The notes beneath the pieces are model-generated. The model worked only from the letters and a program-made list of their open reading frames with translations. It ran no database searches and was not told the DNA's origin. A stretch of 64,000 nt of DNA. It comes from Diabrotica undecimpunctata (lineage: Eukaryota > Arthropoda > Insecta > Coleoptera > Chrysomelidae). Numbering within the stretch: position 1 is the stretch's first letter; each line of letters begins with the position of its first letter. Positions 51,270-61,571 of the stretch are shown one piece after another. The stretch lies in contig NC_092809.1 in assembly GCF_040954645.1 (NCBI RefSeq), positions 78,322,935 to 78,386,934 of the forward strand, in the 5' to 3' direction. A program made the position numbers and the translations under genes.

Positions 51270-51760
51270 GGCAATTAAGCATCGTTTCTCGATGGTCCTG
51301 CCTGTCGTAAGAGGCGACTAATGGGTAGGAATCGAGAGGTGGAGAGCCGTCGCTTGAGGTGTCGGGTTTATAGAAACGCACTCGAGACGTTTAGGCGTCA
51401 CGGTCACGTATCTACACTCCTAGTATCCGAGACGAGACTCTCGGGGACCACTCTACTCTCATTCCAAGAGAACCAGGCGAGGTTGAACGAGCTGAGCCCG
51501 TACACACCCGGCACATACCCGCCTGAAGATTTAAGAGTGGTAGAGGAGAGATCCTCAGCGGCGACCTGTCTACGTGCGAGGTGGAAATTTCTCTGCCTGC
51601 TTCACCTGTCCGCCCGTGGGAGGGGTTCACGGATGGGTGAGGTAATCGCAACACAGGTACCACGGGGAAGGTGGAGCCCCACGATGCGTGCGCGTACGCG
51701 TACGTGTCGTTCCACCTTCATTTTGGTGTCGGACTCGTAGGGGCAGTGGTATCACTAATG
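51270..51760. other. GC-rich island of unknown nature
   Basis: A sharply bounded stretch, distinctly richer in G and C than anything else nearby. It begins near CTGTCGTAAGAGGCGACTAA and contains alternating CG-rich sequence (GCGTGCGCGTACGCGTACG at about 51685-51703). Open frames exist on both strands (51321-51740 +, 51412-51663 -), as expected in GC-rich DNA by chance, and show no recognised domain. It may be the 5' region of a LINE, a SINE-like unit or a CpG island. Confidence 0.5.
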
Positions 51761-52041
51761 GTCGTATGCCGAAAAGATAGGAAGACCGGGTTCCTGCCAA
51801 GTTTTTATTTGGAGGGCACAAAGCGTTCGCAATGCTAGTTCTAGCATATTGTGGACTGTTACTTATAAATAAAGCAAAATACGACAATATTCAACATTTG
51901 AAAAAAATTTGCTCTATAAAGTCTCAAGCATATTTTGATGCACTGCCACATTCTTAAAGCTTTTCATTGTATCCATTACTAACAATCTTTTATTATATTT
52001 GTAGCTTTGTGTAATCAACAGGAGTAGATCTGTATGATATT

Positions 52042-52331
52042 TATCATCATAAGTGGCTCGACAATCCGTTGTGGATCTTGGCCTGCTCACAAAGAAATCG
52101 CCACTCCTGTCGATTCCTGGCAACTTTCCTCCGTCTTCTGACCCTTAGAATCTGGTCTTCTTCCACATCATCAATCCATCTCATTCGTGGTCGTCCTCAG
52201 CTTCTTGTGCCCTCTGGTTTTGAAAATGTTAATCTCTTCGTGTATTCGTGATCTGACATCTTAGTAATGTGTCCAGCATATCTAAGTCTCTGCACTTTAA
52301 CGAATTTCACAATATCTGGATCGGTGTATAA
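52042..52331 (-). mobile_element. Short RTE LINE tail with 12-bp target duplication
   Basis: The - strand reads LYTDPDIVKFVKVQRLRYAG, HITKMSDHEYTKRLTFSKPE and, in another frame, MRWIDDVEEDQILRVRRRRK to CEQAKIHNGLSSHL, the end of RTE ORF2. Direct repeats CTGTATGATATT at 52030-52041 and 52332-52343 are identical and frame the insertion. The 3' end carries ATGATGATA. Confidence 0.9.
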
Positions 52332-52343
52332 CTGTATGATATT

Positions 52344-52834
52344 ACTTTTGAAAATATACACTACCTTATCTGTATTTTTAGTGTCATTTTCAAACACTTT
52401 AGTGGACCCTCATCCATTTAGCCTAAGATTTCATGACATCAAAAGATAAATAAAATTATATTTATAGTAATTTGTAAATTGATAACCCAAAAATATAACC
52501 TATACGTTCTCTGTAAGTTACTGTATAAATTAGTAACCAAAATGAAGTGCCCTTTCTGTTAATTATTTATATATCTAGTTTTAAAACTTAAAAACCTTAT
52601 TTCTCAAAACTTGTTTTTTTTACCCTCATACTTTTAGCTCTGAGCTCTTCATCTGTAAAACTAAAACGGACAACTATTACAGTTTGAGGCAACCATTTTT
52701 TGGGAAATCGACATATAATGTTTATAGAACATTTGTTAAACTATTATATACGAAAACTTTTAAACGAAAAATGATTTTTAACTCTCTTCGCTTTTTCGAT
52801 TATCAGACGGAGGTTTTTTTAAGCCCTCTCTCTA
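52344..52834. other. Spacer without recognised gene
   Basis: It contains the inverted partner (52622-52650) of the 29-bp block at 49702. Otherwise nothing is recognised. Confidence 0.4.
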
Positions 52835-54025
52835 TTCGGATTGCCGAATATAGGCCCCTCCTTATTCTCGCCATTGATCTCTGTTGTTTGTAAGACGTTT
52901 CCACATTGGTCATGCAGTTCTTTTAATATCGTCGCTTCAGCGCATTTGCGGTCTTCCTCGTGGTCTTTTGGCTTCATATGGCCGCCAATTCCCAATTTCT
53001 TTATTTCATTGGCCATCCTTAAGACGTTCGTTATGTCCAGCCCATTTCCATTTCAGTTTAGCTGCCTGTTCTTTAGCATATTTTACTTTTGTTCTATTAT
53101 TAATGTCTTCATTGGTTTTATGGTCTTTGAGTGAGATACCCAGCATCTGTCGTTCCATAGCTCTCTGAGTTTTTCTAATTTTCTCCATGTTTATTTTAGT
53201 GAATGTCCAGGTTTCAGCTCTATATGTAAGTACAGGTAGGATACAGGAATTAAACACTTTGGTTCGCAGTCTTTGAGATATATTTTTTTTATAGGACGTA
53301 TGAGAGTCTGCCGAATGCTGCTCATCCCATTTTTACACGTCTGCTTATTTCGGTAGTCTGATTTTCTTTGCTTGCCTTGACATTTTGACCCAGATATGTA
53401 TATTCATCTACGTGTTCTATCTCTGCCCCTTGAATGTTTATCATAGGTTTGTCATCTTTGTTTGACATTAGTTTAGTTTTGCTGAAATTCATTTTCAGTC
53501 CTTTTTTGGGGATTCTGCGTGTAGCTCCTCAATCATCGTATTCAGTGCATTCCACGTCTCGGCTATTAGTACTACATCATCTGCGTATCTAAGATGGTTC
53601 TAGTATCTTCCGTTAATAGGAATTTCCTTATTTTCCGAGTCTATTGACTTAAAGATATCTTCTAGGGCAGCTGTAAATAATTTTGGAGATATTGTCTCAT
53701 TGTCTTATGCCTCGGCTGATTTTTACTGGTCTTGTTTCGATTCCATTACCCAACGTCTCTATCATTTCAACTTGTTCGTAAATATTATGTATTAATATTC
53801 TGTACCTGGAGTTGATCCGGTTGTTGACTAATGGTTCTTCTATTGCCCACAGTTCTACGCAATCAAAAGTTTTTTCATAATCTATAAAAGCCTGACATAA
53901 TGGGAGATTGTATTCGTTAGTCGTTTTTATTAGTTTTAATTTAAATTTAATTGTTAACCTATTTGTAATAATATTTGTAAAGGTTTTGTAAAGTTGTGAA
54001 AGCAGTGAAATTGGTCGATGGAGGT
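52835..54025 (-). pseudogene. RTE LINE copy with internal deletion
   Basis: The - strand reads PISLLSQLYKTFTNIITNRL, jumps to KTTNEYNLPLCQAFIDYEK, ELWAIEEPLVNNRINSRYRI, then KLFTAALEDIFKS, HLRYADDVVLIAETWNALNT with catalytic YADD, KLMSNKDDKPMINIQG, and after a shift 53006-53257 CILPVLTYRAETWTFTKINM and LKWKWAGHNERLKDG. It is the same subfamily as 7735-10000, from which it differs by a deletion after NRLT and several stops. Confidence 0.85.
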
Positions 54026-54541
54026 TATATAATACAAAGTAATTAAAAAGTCAAATAATAGTCAAATCAAAATTAAAAAATAGATCGTCAGATGATATAA
54101 GTTAGATTTGAAACATTTTGAAGTGATACTGTTGAGAAATATGTTGCCAAACCAGTAATTTTCCAGTACAATAATTATATACTTAATTAAAAATATATTT
54201 TAATATTCTAAAAACTATGTATTTTTAAAATATAAATCGAATCATTTATGGACGTTTTAAATAATATATTTTTGAATTTTTATATACGTATTGAAGTGTT
54301 ATCTACTTGTAAATATATTTAAGTATGTATATTTTTACAAAAAAGAAATTTATAGGTAAATTTAAAAATATTGTAATAGGTTGTTTATATATTTAATAAA
54401 GTACTTAAAAATAGTAAAAAAATAGTTTGTTTCATTTATATAAATGGTTTCTATTATTTTAGTTTATTAGGTGCGGCTGTTTGTTCAGTTGTCTTTCTTT
54501 TAGCAGAATAATTTAGAAAAAATATTAAATAAAATATTAAG
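54026..54541. other. AT-rich spacer
   Basis: About 80 percent A+T by eye, with no coding signal or repeat structure identified. Confidence 0.5.
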
Positions 54542-54905
54542 ATGCAGTCGTCACATTTAAGTTTGTATACACCACTGTGTAAGTGCTCACTGCCCAAAAA
54601 CTTCGGTCAAACTGGTAGAACTTTTAACAAAGGTATAGCAGAACATAAAAGGGCTTTCAATAATAGAAAAACAGATTGTACGTACGCACTTCACCTTTTA
54701 GACCATAATCATTCTTTAATGATGAATTTCAAGTTCTTCACATTAAGATATCTTTATTAGAATCTATGGAAATCAACAAAATAAAAAATACAGACATGAT
54801 TCTGAATGACGAACTTGCTACAAACATTTCTCCCCTCCTCAACCTATTAAAGACTATAAAGTGTAAACACATACCAAAAATAGATAAAATACCAAGAGAG
54901 ACATA
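54542..54905 (+). mobile_element. Second Penelope-like relic, GIY-YIG region
   Basis: FGQTGRTFNKGIAEHKRAFN followed by NRKTDCTYALHLLDHNHS closely matches the GIY-YIG end of the element at 26792. A deletion has removed the YI of the YIGQTG motif and a frameshift follows at about 54720. The 3' tail is similar up to CATACCAAAAATAGAT (about 54873-54888) but is cut before the hammerhead-like motif. Confidence 0.75.
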
Positions 54906-54984
54906 GAAAGACGACTCGCTACCCCTTTCAATCCATAGGAACCATATGAACATCCGATCATGACACCTGTGGATCAATTTCACA

Positions 54985-56370
54985 CTCTATTTGACGAACA
55001 TTGTAAATGCCAGTCTCAGACTCTGCTACTTTCCATCACCATGGAAGATAGCAAACACAATTATGCGCTTGAAAAAGGGCAAACCCAAGGCCGATCTAAA
55101 TCGTCTCTACTAAATGTCTTGGCTAAGGTCTTCGCGAAGATCCCTAAGGAAAGACTCGTAGACTTTACCACAGAACCCAACATCATCCCTACGTTTCAAT
55201 TCGGCTTTAGAGAAGGTCACTCCACCACAACGGCGTTGACAGAAATCGTCACACATATTTCACAAAGACTAAACGACCGCAAAATATCTAGGCATTTTTC
55301 TCGATGTTCAAAAAGCTTTCGACTAAGTCTGGCATGCTGGACTGGTTAGGAAACTACTGAACATCGGCCTGCCTTTTCTATTCGTTAGACTTACGCATTT
55401 ATATGTCACTCAACGTAGAATCACGGTAAAGGTTCGAGTTCATCTCTCAGCCTCATTCACTCCTACAACACGAGTGCCACAAGTTTCTGTGTTGGCACCA
55501 ATACTATACACAATATATAACAGCGACTTCTCTAATCCACGTAACATAAACACACTTACTTTGCTCTACACAGATGATACTGCTCTCGTAATAACAACTC
55601 GAGATGCAGATGCCCTCTGTAGGTTTGGTCAAAATCACCTTGACCAGGTCAATAGACGGTGTGAGAAATGGAGAATAACAGCTAACCCAAATAAAACAGA
55701 AATGATTATCTTTAGACATCCCAATCTCAGTAGTTACATGATTCACAACATAGCCGAAAGAATCGACTCTAGCTCCGTAACCAGATCGAATACCTGGGTG
55801 TGGTGTTCACTGAGACACTACACAAGAGGGCTGATCAGGCTGTAAATTGTAACAGGGTAAGGAGAAGAGTCGGTAAGAGTACCTACTCAATGCTCTATGT
55901 GGTAAATTCGGACGGATATATTCACGTACACTCATACATACGTACAAAACATAACATCAGGCCCGTGATTGAATATAGAGCGAATATATATGCCATGTTC
56001 AGTCGCGAACTTACACAACAACTGGTGGGATTGGAACAGGGAATCCTGCATAGAGTCAATTACAAACGCCCAGACTACCGCTCCGCCCTCATACATCAAC
56101 TATCGAATATCCAGCCCATAAATGAGAGGCTCTCCTATCAGAGCAGGAGTTACACAACCAAAACCATCCGAGGCCAAAACTTCAAAGCCGAACACATCAT
56201 CAAAACTACCTGATCATCCTTTGGTAATGTATTCATCAGACATCATAAACGGAAACTCCCCTTCCACCCAACTAAATTGCTGACCTTAGCCAGCAACGAA
56301 CTCTCTGATGAATACATGGACATCCTGGAGGAAACTTCACTCTACTACCATATTAGATAAATAGCTCACT
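54985..56370 (+). pseudogene. Jockey-clade LINE, reverse transcriptase to C-terminus
   Basis: Successive frames give LLNVLAKVFAKIPKERLVDF, IPTFQFGFREGHSTTTALTE (55349 frame), VPQVSVLAPILYTIYNSDF, LLYTDDTALVITTRDADALC with the catalytic site as YTDD, WRITANPNKTEMIIF, then RPVIEYRANIYAMFSRELTQ and LVGLEQGILHRVNYKR. The C-terminus is ELSDEYMDILEETSLYYHIR with a stop at about 56358. Four frame breaks. The 3' UTR probably extends to about 56560. Confidence 0.8.
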
Positions 56371-57020
56371 TCGAGCTCTGCTACGGACAGAGAGGGATCG
56401 GTTTTCTGTGGTTTCCCGATCCCATTGCACAATAATTATACCTGTCTCTTGAGAGGTTACAGCCACAGCTGCCCTCATCGCGACTCACATTTTTTATATT
56501 TTATTTTATATTGTAAATTTACTCATTCACATCCTTAATTAATTAAGTTACTAACAATGTCTGACAAGGACCGTTTTAGCTCAAACCTTTTCACCTCCAA
56601 TCATCCTGGACATCTACCTCCTTCGCAGACATAACACAGCGATCCAGAGCCGACACCCAACAAAACAAACTGCGTCCTGAAGAGATGAAGACACCTAAAA
56701 CAGGACAACAGAGGCACAGAATAATAAATAATCAGATAATGCCCACTCTGCTTGAAAAAATAAGTATGCGCATCTAGTTCACAGTCTAGTTCTAACTATA
56801 GACATAATATGCACTATTTTATTCGTACTGTTAGTTGAAGAATAGATTAAATTATTTCAAATGTACTAAATTATTAATCTATAAAAATTTAAATTATTCG
56901 CTGTGAGCCGATGAGTAGAGGGGATATGACAGTTTTCACCAGCGCTGTTAGTGGCAGTTTTCTGCATTTAACTTGTAAATTTTCAATTAATGGCGAATAT
57001 GGATTTTTCAAAAAAAAAAA
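56371..57020. other. LINE 3' UTR and spacer
   Basis: The first 200 bp are probably the 3' UTR of the Jockey copy. The remainder is unassigned and AT-rich. Confidence 0.4.
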
Positions 57021-57024
57021 AGAT

Positions 57025-57340
57025 ATAGCAGCTGTTGTATTGATACATGTAAAAATACTGGGTATAACAGTGATTGTAAATTTTATTCATTTCCTGTTGC
57101 CAAGCATAAAACAGTTCAAAGAGAAAAGTGGATTATTGCTATCAATAAGAAAAAGTAAGTAAATAACCTATAATACAAACAACATAATATTTCTATGGTG
57201 TAAAATAAAAAAATAATTGATTTTGTAGCGAGGATGGATCATTATGGACTCCAAAAAGTTTTTCTCATTTAATTTGCAGTGATCATTTTCTTGGAGGAAG
57301 AAAATCTGATGCAGAAATGAGCCCTAGTTATGTACCTGAG
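57025..57340 (+). pseudogene. THAP zinc-finger domain in two exons
   Basis: The first segment, after an A-run at 57009-57019, reads YSSCCIDTCKNTGYNSDCKF, YSFPVAKHKTVQREKWIIAI, NKK up to a donor gtaagt at 57155. After a 74-bp intron (acceptor tttgtag ending 57228) the frame continues EDGSLWTPKSFSHLICSDHF and LGGRKSDAEMSPSYVPE. This is a full C2CH THAP DNA-binding domain: C-C, FP, W, P, C-x2-H. The upstream ATG (57-base lead at about 56991) is out of frame by the A-run. Nothing continues the protein beyond 57366 (TAA). THAP domains occur in host regulators and in P-type transposons; which this was cannot be told. Confidence 0.75.
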
Positions 57341-57458
57341 GCCTGGATGCAGCTATTATATTTCTAAACATTGCGTACATGCCCAGCATCAACTAAATCT
57401 TTCCCCTTTTTTGGTGTAACTGGTTGATATGGGATATCATGTGATATAGACTTAAGTC

Positions 57459-58252
57459 AAGATAAGGTATGCTGATGACACTGTGATTCTAGCAAGTAGC
57501 ATGGAGGAACTGAGTTGCCTAATGAGTAAGATACAAAAAACAAGTGCACAATACGGACTCAGACTAAATATCACAAAAACCAAATGGATGTTAGTAAGCA
57601 AAACCCAACAACCACCACAGCAACTGATATTAGACAATGAAAGAATTGAACACGTGGATTCGTACATCTACTTGGGAACAACAGTTAACTCAAATTGAGA
57701 TCAAGCGAAGGAAATACGTATAGGAGTAGAAAAGGCAAGAGCATCGTTCACTAGCATGAAGCAAATTTTCACCTCTAAAAGCCTCACCCTACCTCTCAAA
57801 ATTCGACTTCTGAAATGTTATGTATTCCCGGTTTTGTTATATGGAATGGAGGCGTGGACAATGACCGCAACATTGATGAAAAAAGTAGAGGCCTTCGAAA
57901 TGTGGGCTTACCGACGTATATTACGTATATCCTGGACTGAGCACGTGACCAACGAAGAGGTACTACGCCGGATAGGTAAAGAGAGAGAGGTAGGAATAAG
58001 TATAAAGAAAAGAAAGTTGGAATACTTGGGTCACGTTATGAGACATAATAAATATAGAGTACTACAACTGATCGTTCAAGGGAAAATAGACAGCAGAAGG
58101 GGTCCAGGGAGGAGAAGACACTCGTGGCTCCAAAACTTGCGGCAATGGTTCGGATTATCATCTGCTGAACTATTCAGATCTGCCGTAAACAAAGTCAGAA
58201 TAGCCATGTTGATTGCCAACGTTCGGAACGGACAAGGCACATGAAGAAGAAG
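57459..58252 (+). mobile_element. 5'-truncated RTE LINE with 13-bp target duplication
   Basis: It starts at the catalytic region (VRYADDTVILASSMEELSCL) and runs LRLNITKTKWMLVSKTQ, DSYIYLGTTVNSN, one in-frame TGA (57696), then SFTSMKQIFTSKSLTLPLKI, VLLYGMEAWTMTATL, FEMWAYRRILRISWTEHV, KLEYLGHVMRHNKYR, GRRRHSWLQNLRQWFG, IAMLIANVRNGQGT and stop. The GAAGAAGA tail ends at 58252. Direct repeats ATAGACTTAAGTC (57446-57458) and ATAGACTTAAATC (58253-58265) flank it. Confidence 0.93.
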
Positions 58253-58476
58253 ATAGACTTAAATCCAGTGTAATGTTTAATATCCATTTTGACAAAATTC
58301 AAACAAATTGATATCTAAGTACTAAGGCCTACGCACACAAAAAATAACGCTGAGCAAAAAACAGTAAACAGAATGAAAAATGAAAACAAGAGGTGTAAAC
58401 TGGATTTTGACAGATCCGATATCCGATGACACGAAATACGAAATTTTTTGTACGAATATATTTGATTGTCGTATCC

Positions 58477-59227
58477 CAAGGTTAGTAGATATTTAAGTAG
58501 ATACACAGTATAGATAACAACCAGTATTCTCACTCTACCGCGGGACCTTTGATCTTTTTAGACAAAATTCGGTGACCTTGACGCCATATTTTCTGGACGA
58601 AAACCGAGGACTGGCCCTGCACATATCGACGCGACAGAGCCGACTTTGATTTATTTAACAAAATTGATTTTAATTTCAACCAATTTCAAAACTCTTCTTG
58701 CTACTCTTTCATTCTTCGAGAAATTAAAAAAAAACCTAAAATTGTTTTGCGTTGTATTTATGATTTTGTTTTCTAAAGTTTCACAACTATTTGTTACAGA
58801 ACATCTGTAATACACAATTTTAATCCTAATTTAACACTCACCTATTAACATCTTTTGGAAAGAAAACAATACTTTTCCTAGAATTATTACAACACTTTGT
58901 AGCTGCACAAGTGTGGCAAGGCTTTTTGTTTTTATTTTTGTACATATCGACGTACTTATACAACGTAATTGCGAAATAAAAAATGTATAAAGTTTATTTG
59001 TATCTATAAATACACAAAAAGTAAACAAATACAATGGTCTCTATATTATTTATCTATGACAAATGACAATGGCCAATGACCAATGAGAGCCGTCAAATTT
59101 TTCGGAGTCCAGAGAAAATGGCGTCGCTGTCTGCGCGAGTAAAATGCGCGAACCTTCGCGCCAAAGCGGAGTGGGAATACTGGTTGTTGTCTATACTGTG
59201 GTAGATACTTAACATCTACTAACCTTG
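58477..59227. mobile_element. Non-autonomous DNA transposon with long inverted repeats and 9-bp duplication (Mutator-like)
   Basis: The left arm starts CAAGGTTAGTAGAT and includes CAGTATAGATAACAACCAGT. The right arm, read inverted, starts CAAGGTTAGTAGAT and includes CAGTATAGACAACAACCAGT. Similarity persists, with gaps, over at least 65 bp and again near GACGCCAT. Identical 9-bp repeats GTCGTATCC abut both ends (58468-58476 and 59228-59236). Long inverted repeats with a 9-bp target duplication are typical of Mutator-like elements. The 751-bp body has no transposase. Confidence 0.9.
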
Positions 59228-59236
59228 GTCGTATCC

Positions 59237-59979
59237 GACATTTTTTGACATAATATATGTCATAATATATGTATCATGTGTCAGATTATTGGATGGATTA
59301 ATATTTATTTCAATTAATTGTCAATAAATGTTAGCTGTTTTGTTTGATAATATAATATATATTATATTGAGCTACGTTCTCGTCGTTTTTGCCTCACATA
59401 GTGTAGAAGACCCAAAAGCAACGCTTTATGTATTGCATTTATATAATAATTAGGTCTTTGTTCCATTTTAAATATATTTCAAATAGTAAACATAAACACT
59501 CCACAAAAGTAAGTAAGGTAAGGTAACCTTTAACCTTTAAATATTTTCACATAAACTTCGTCTTTTTCTCAATGGCCTCTTGCGTAAGTAGTCATCCAGT
59601 CGCAGGAACTTATATCTTACATATTATAATTATAATGAATAAAATAAAAAAGCGTAATTACTTTTATTATTCATTCTGTGTATTCGTTCAGTAATCAGTT
59701 TACAATAATATTTCAGTTCATAATCTGTGTATTTTGAGATAAATATCTATTTTTCTCGTTTTGTCATATTTCACTTACACCGGTTTTACAAGAAAAGTAC
59801 AAGTTTCAAACTGCGAGAGAGCGCTACCGGCGAAACTCACAGCCAATAGTTCTGTCGTAGCTTGTCACAAATTTCACAGTCCGGTCCGAGTCTATGTTTC
59901 CGTTTAAAATATGACATTCTGATTGTTATTTATTCTGTGACAGAGGCATACAAAAGAAAGATAAACCAAACAGAGAGAG
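59237..59979. other. Spacer without recognised gene
   Basis: AT-rich. A short + strand frame at 59862-60047 only reads through the Penelope tail and is not a gene. Confidence 0.5.
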
Positions 59980-59984
59980 AACAA

Positions 59985-60115
59985 CATGACAGTGAAGCAA
60001 GCAAAAAGAGATCACTTGAGAAAGGCACTCTGCCGAAACAGCTGTAGTGATAAGAATTTAAAATAAATTTTGTAGAACTTTTTAAAACAAAAGATTTCAG
60101 TGTTTTCTTATATAA
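59985..60115 (+). mobile_element. Solo Penelope 3' tail with hammerhead-like motif
   Basis: Sequence matching the tail of the Penelope element at 26792-27331, here without any coding part. Shared pieces include AGATCACTTGAGAAAGGCAC, TCTGCCGAAAC, GCTGTAGTGATAAG and ATAAATTTTGT. The hammerhead-like fold occupies 60011-60051, with stem I ATCAC/GTGAT and stem II GGCA/TGCC identical to the first copy and only the 4-base loop different (AGCT versus TGCT). Confidence 0.75.
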
Positions 60116-60199
60116 AATGAATTTCCATTAAGTAACGGTCGAATTTATCACTTATAATAATTTTTGTTACAAGCCATTATATCTTTTATTCGAATGTAA

Positions 60200-60897
60200 G
60201 GTAGGCATCAGACTGATCGACCAACCATGACCAACCGTCCGACGACGATCAACCAACTTTTGTATTTTTATTTTTAAACTCACATACTCGTTCGTGTTCC
60301 ATCGACCGACCGTCAAAACCACTTCAAAACGTCAGGAGGCTGTAGCAACATAACCAAATTTTTGTAATATTATTTTACCGGGCTTTTTGTAGTTAATTGA
60401 ATTATGAATAGAATTAGCAGCGATAATTCTACTGATAAATTGTCTATCACTTATTTATGTGAAGACGTCTTCGCAGGCGTAGGACAGTTTGGGTGCGTGA
60501 TATATTTTTAAAAACACACCAACAAGGAGAATTCTTTGTGTTATATCCAGCGATATGTACTTACATATCTCTGGTTCTATCCCATTCACCCATTCTATTA
60601 AATTTTAAAATTATTATCGCATGAGCAAGCCCAAATTTTATAGGTTAATTACAAATTTTGAACTGTCAATGGTCAATGTTATTGCTTAGAACAGTATAAA
60701 TGAATGCGAAATGTTCCATATTCATCGACCAACGATCAAAAATTCCAACAAGTCAGAATTTCAAAACTGGACGATCGCGGTGGGTCGCTGTAAGTGATGG
60801 ACGGTCCACCAGTCTGACTCTGCGCATATATTTTCATAGACTCGTAATATTGGTCGATCGTGGACGGTCGCTCTGGTCGAGCAGTCTGATTCCTCCC
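60200..60897 (+). mobile_element. PIF/Harbinger-derived element, internally deleted
   Basis: The left end GGTAGGCATCAGACTG and right end, read inverted, GGGAGGAATCAGACTG match at 14 of 16 positions. TAA flanks both (60197-60199 and 60898-60900), the TWA target of PIF/Harbinger elements. Inside, ATG at 60404 opens MNRISSDNSTDKLSITYLC. A shifted frame then reads RRLRRRRTVWVRDIFLKTHQ, QGEFF, the start of a Harbinger transposase. The catalytic part is missing. GACC/CGACCA-rich subterminal repeats occur on both sides. Confidence 0.85.
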
Positions 60898-61108
60898 TAA
60901 ATAACATCGAAAATAAATAATAATTATTGTACATTGATATGTACAAAAAGAATTGTTTTCGTACACCAATGACATTACGAGGTACATTGGATGCAAGTAT
61001 TTTTTTTCATTGGTTCCACCATAGTACATAAAAAAATGGGTTCCACCCACGGTTCCACCGGGTACATGTTCCATCCTTAGCACAGCCAGGACCAGGATAC
61101 TAGGTAAA

Positions 61109-61571
61109 ATGGACCGTGGAAGTGATGACGTAGATTTTATTGACATATGTCAGTTTCACTTTCCAAACAAACCTTGTTTAGTGTGGATAATTTGTATTTT
61201 TCGTTATTTTTTCATTTTTTTTTACAGAATCTTTCCGCTTTTTGCAATATCTAAGTATTCTAATAGTTACTACAACAATTTTACAAGGTAGTGTAAACAA
61301 TAAAGCATGTTGTTTTATAAAAATAGAATAAAATGCATGTATCAATAAAGTAAGGTTAGAATGTCTTTAATTTAAACTTTTAAACTATATTTCATAGAAA
61401 TAGAACACTGAATTATGATGGTATTATCTTAAAAACACTATACTTAAAAGAAAAAGCAGCAGAGGAAGCAAAATGTTAACTTTATAGAAATTAAAAAGTC
61501 TTGAGATTGGACATTTCAACTTTTGTTTGGAAAGTAATTGACAGTTGTGACGTCACACTTCCACGGTCCAT
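61109..61571. mobile_element. MITE with about 60-bp imperfect inverted repeats
   Basis: The left end reads ATGGACCGTGGAAGTG and, further in, TTTCCAAACAAA. The right end read inverted gives ATGGACCGTGGAAGTG, then GACGTCAC and TTTCCAAACAAA at corresponding spacing. The 463-bp body has no coding capacity. Flanks are TA-rich (TAAA at left, TA at right), compatible with a TA target but with a 2-base ambiguity. Confidence 0.75.

Noticed and set aside
51321..51740. 139-codon frame in the GC-rich island
   Set aside because: GC-rich DNA is open in several frames on both strands here, and no domain is visible.
56911..57162. 83-codon frame starting upstream of the THAP segment
   Set aside because: In this frame the THAP cysteines are lost; the correct frame is offset by one base at an A-run.
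59862..60047. 61-codon frame ending in the Penelope tail
   Set aside because: It crosses the hammerhead-like noncoding tail and has no motif.
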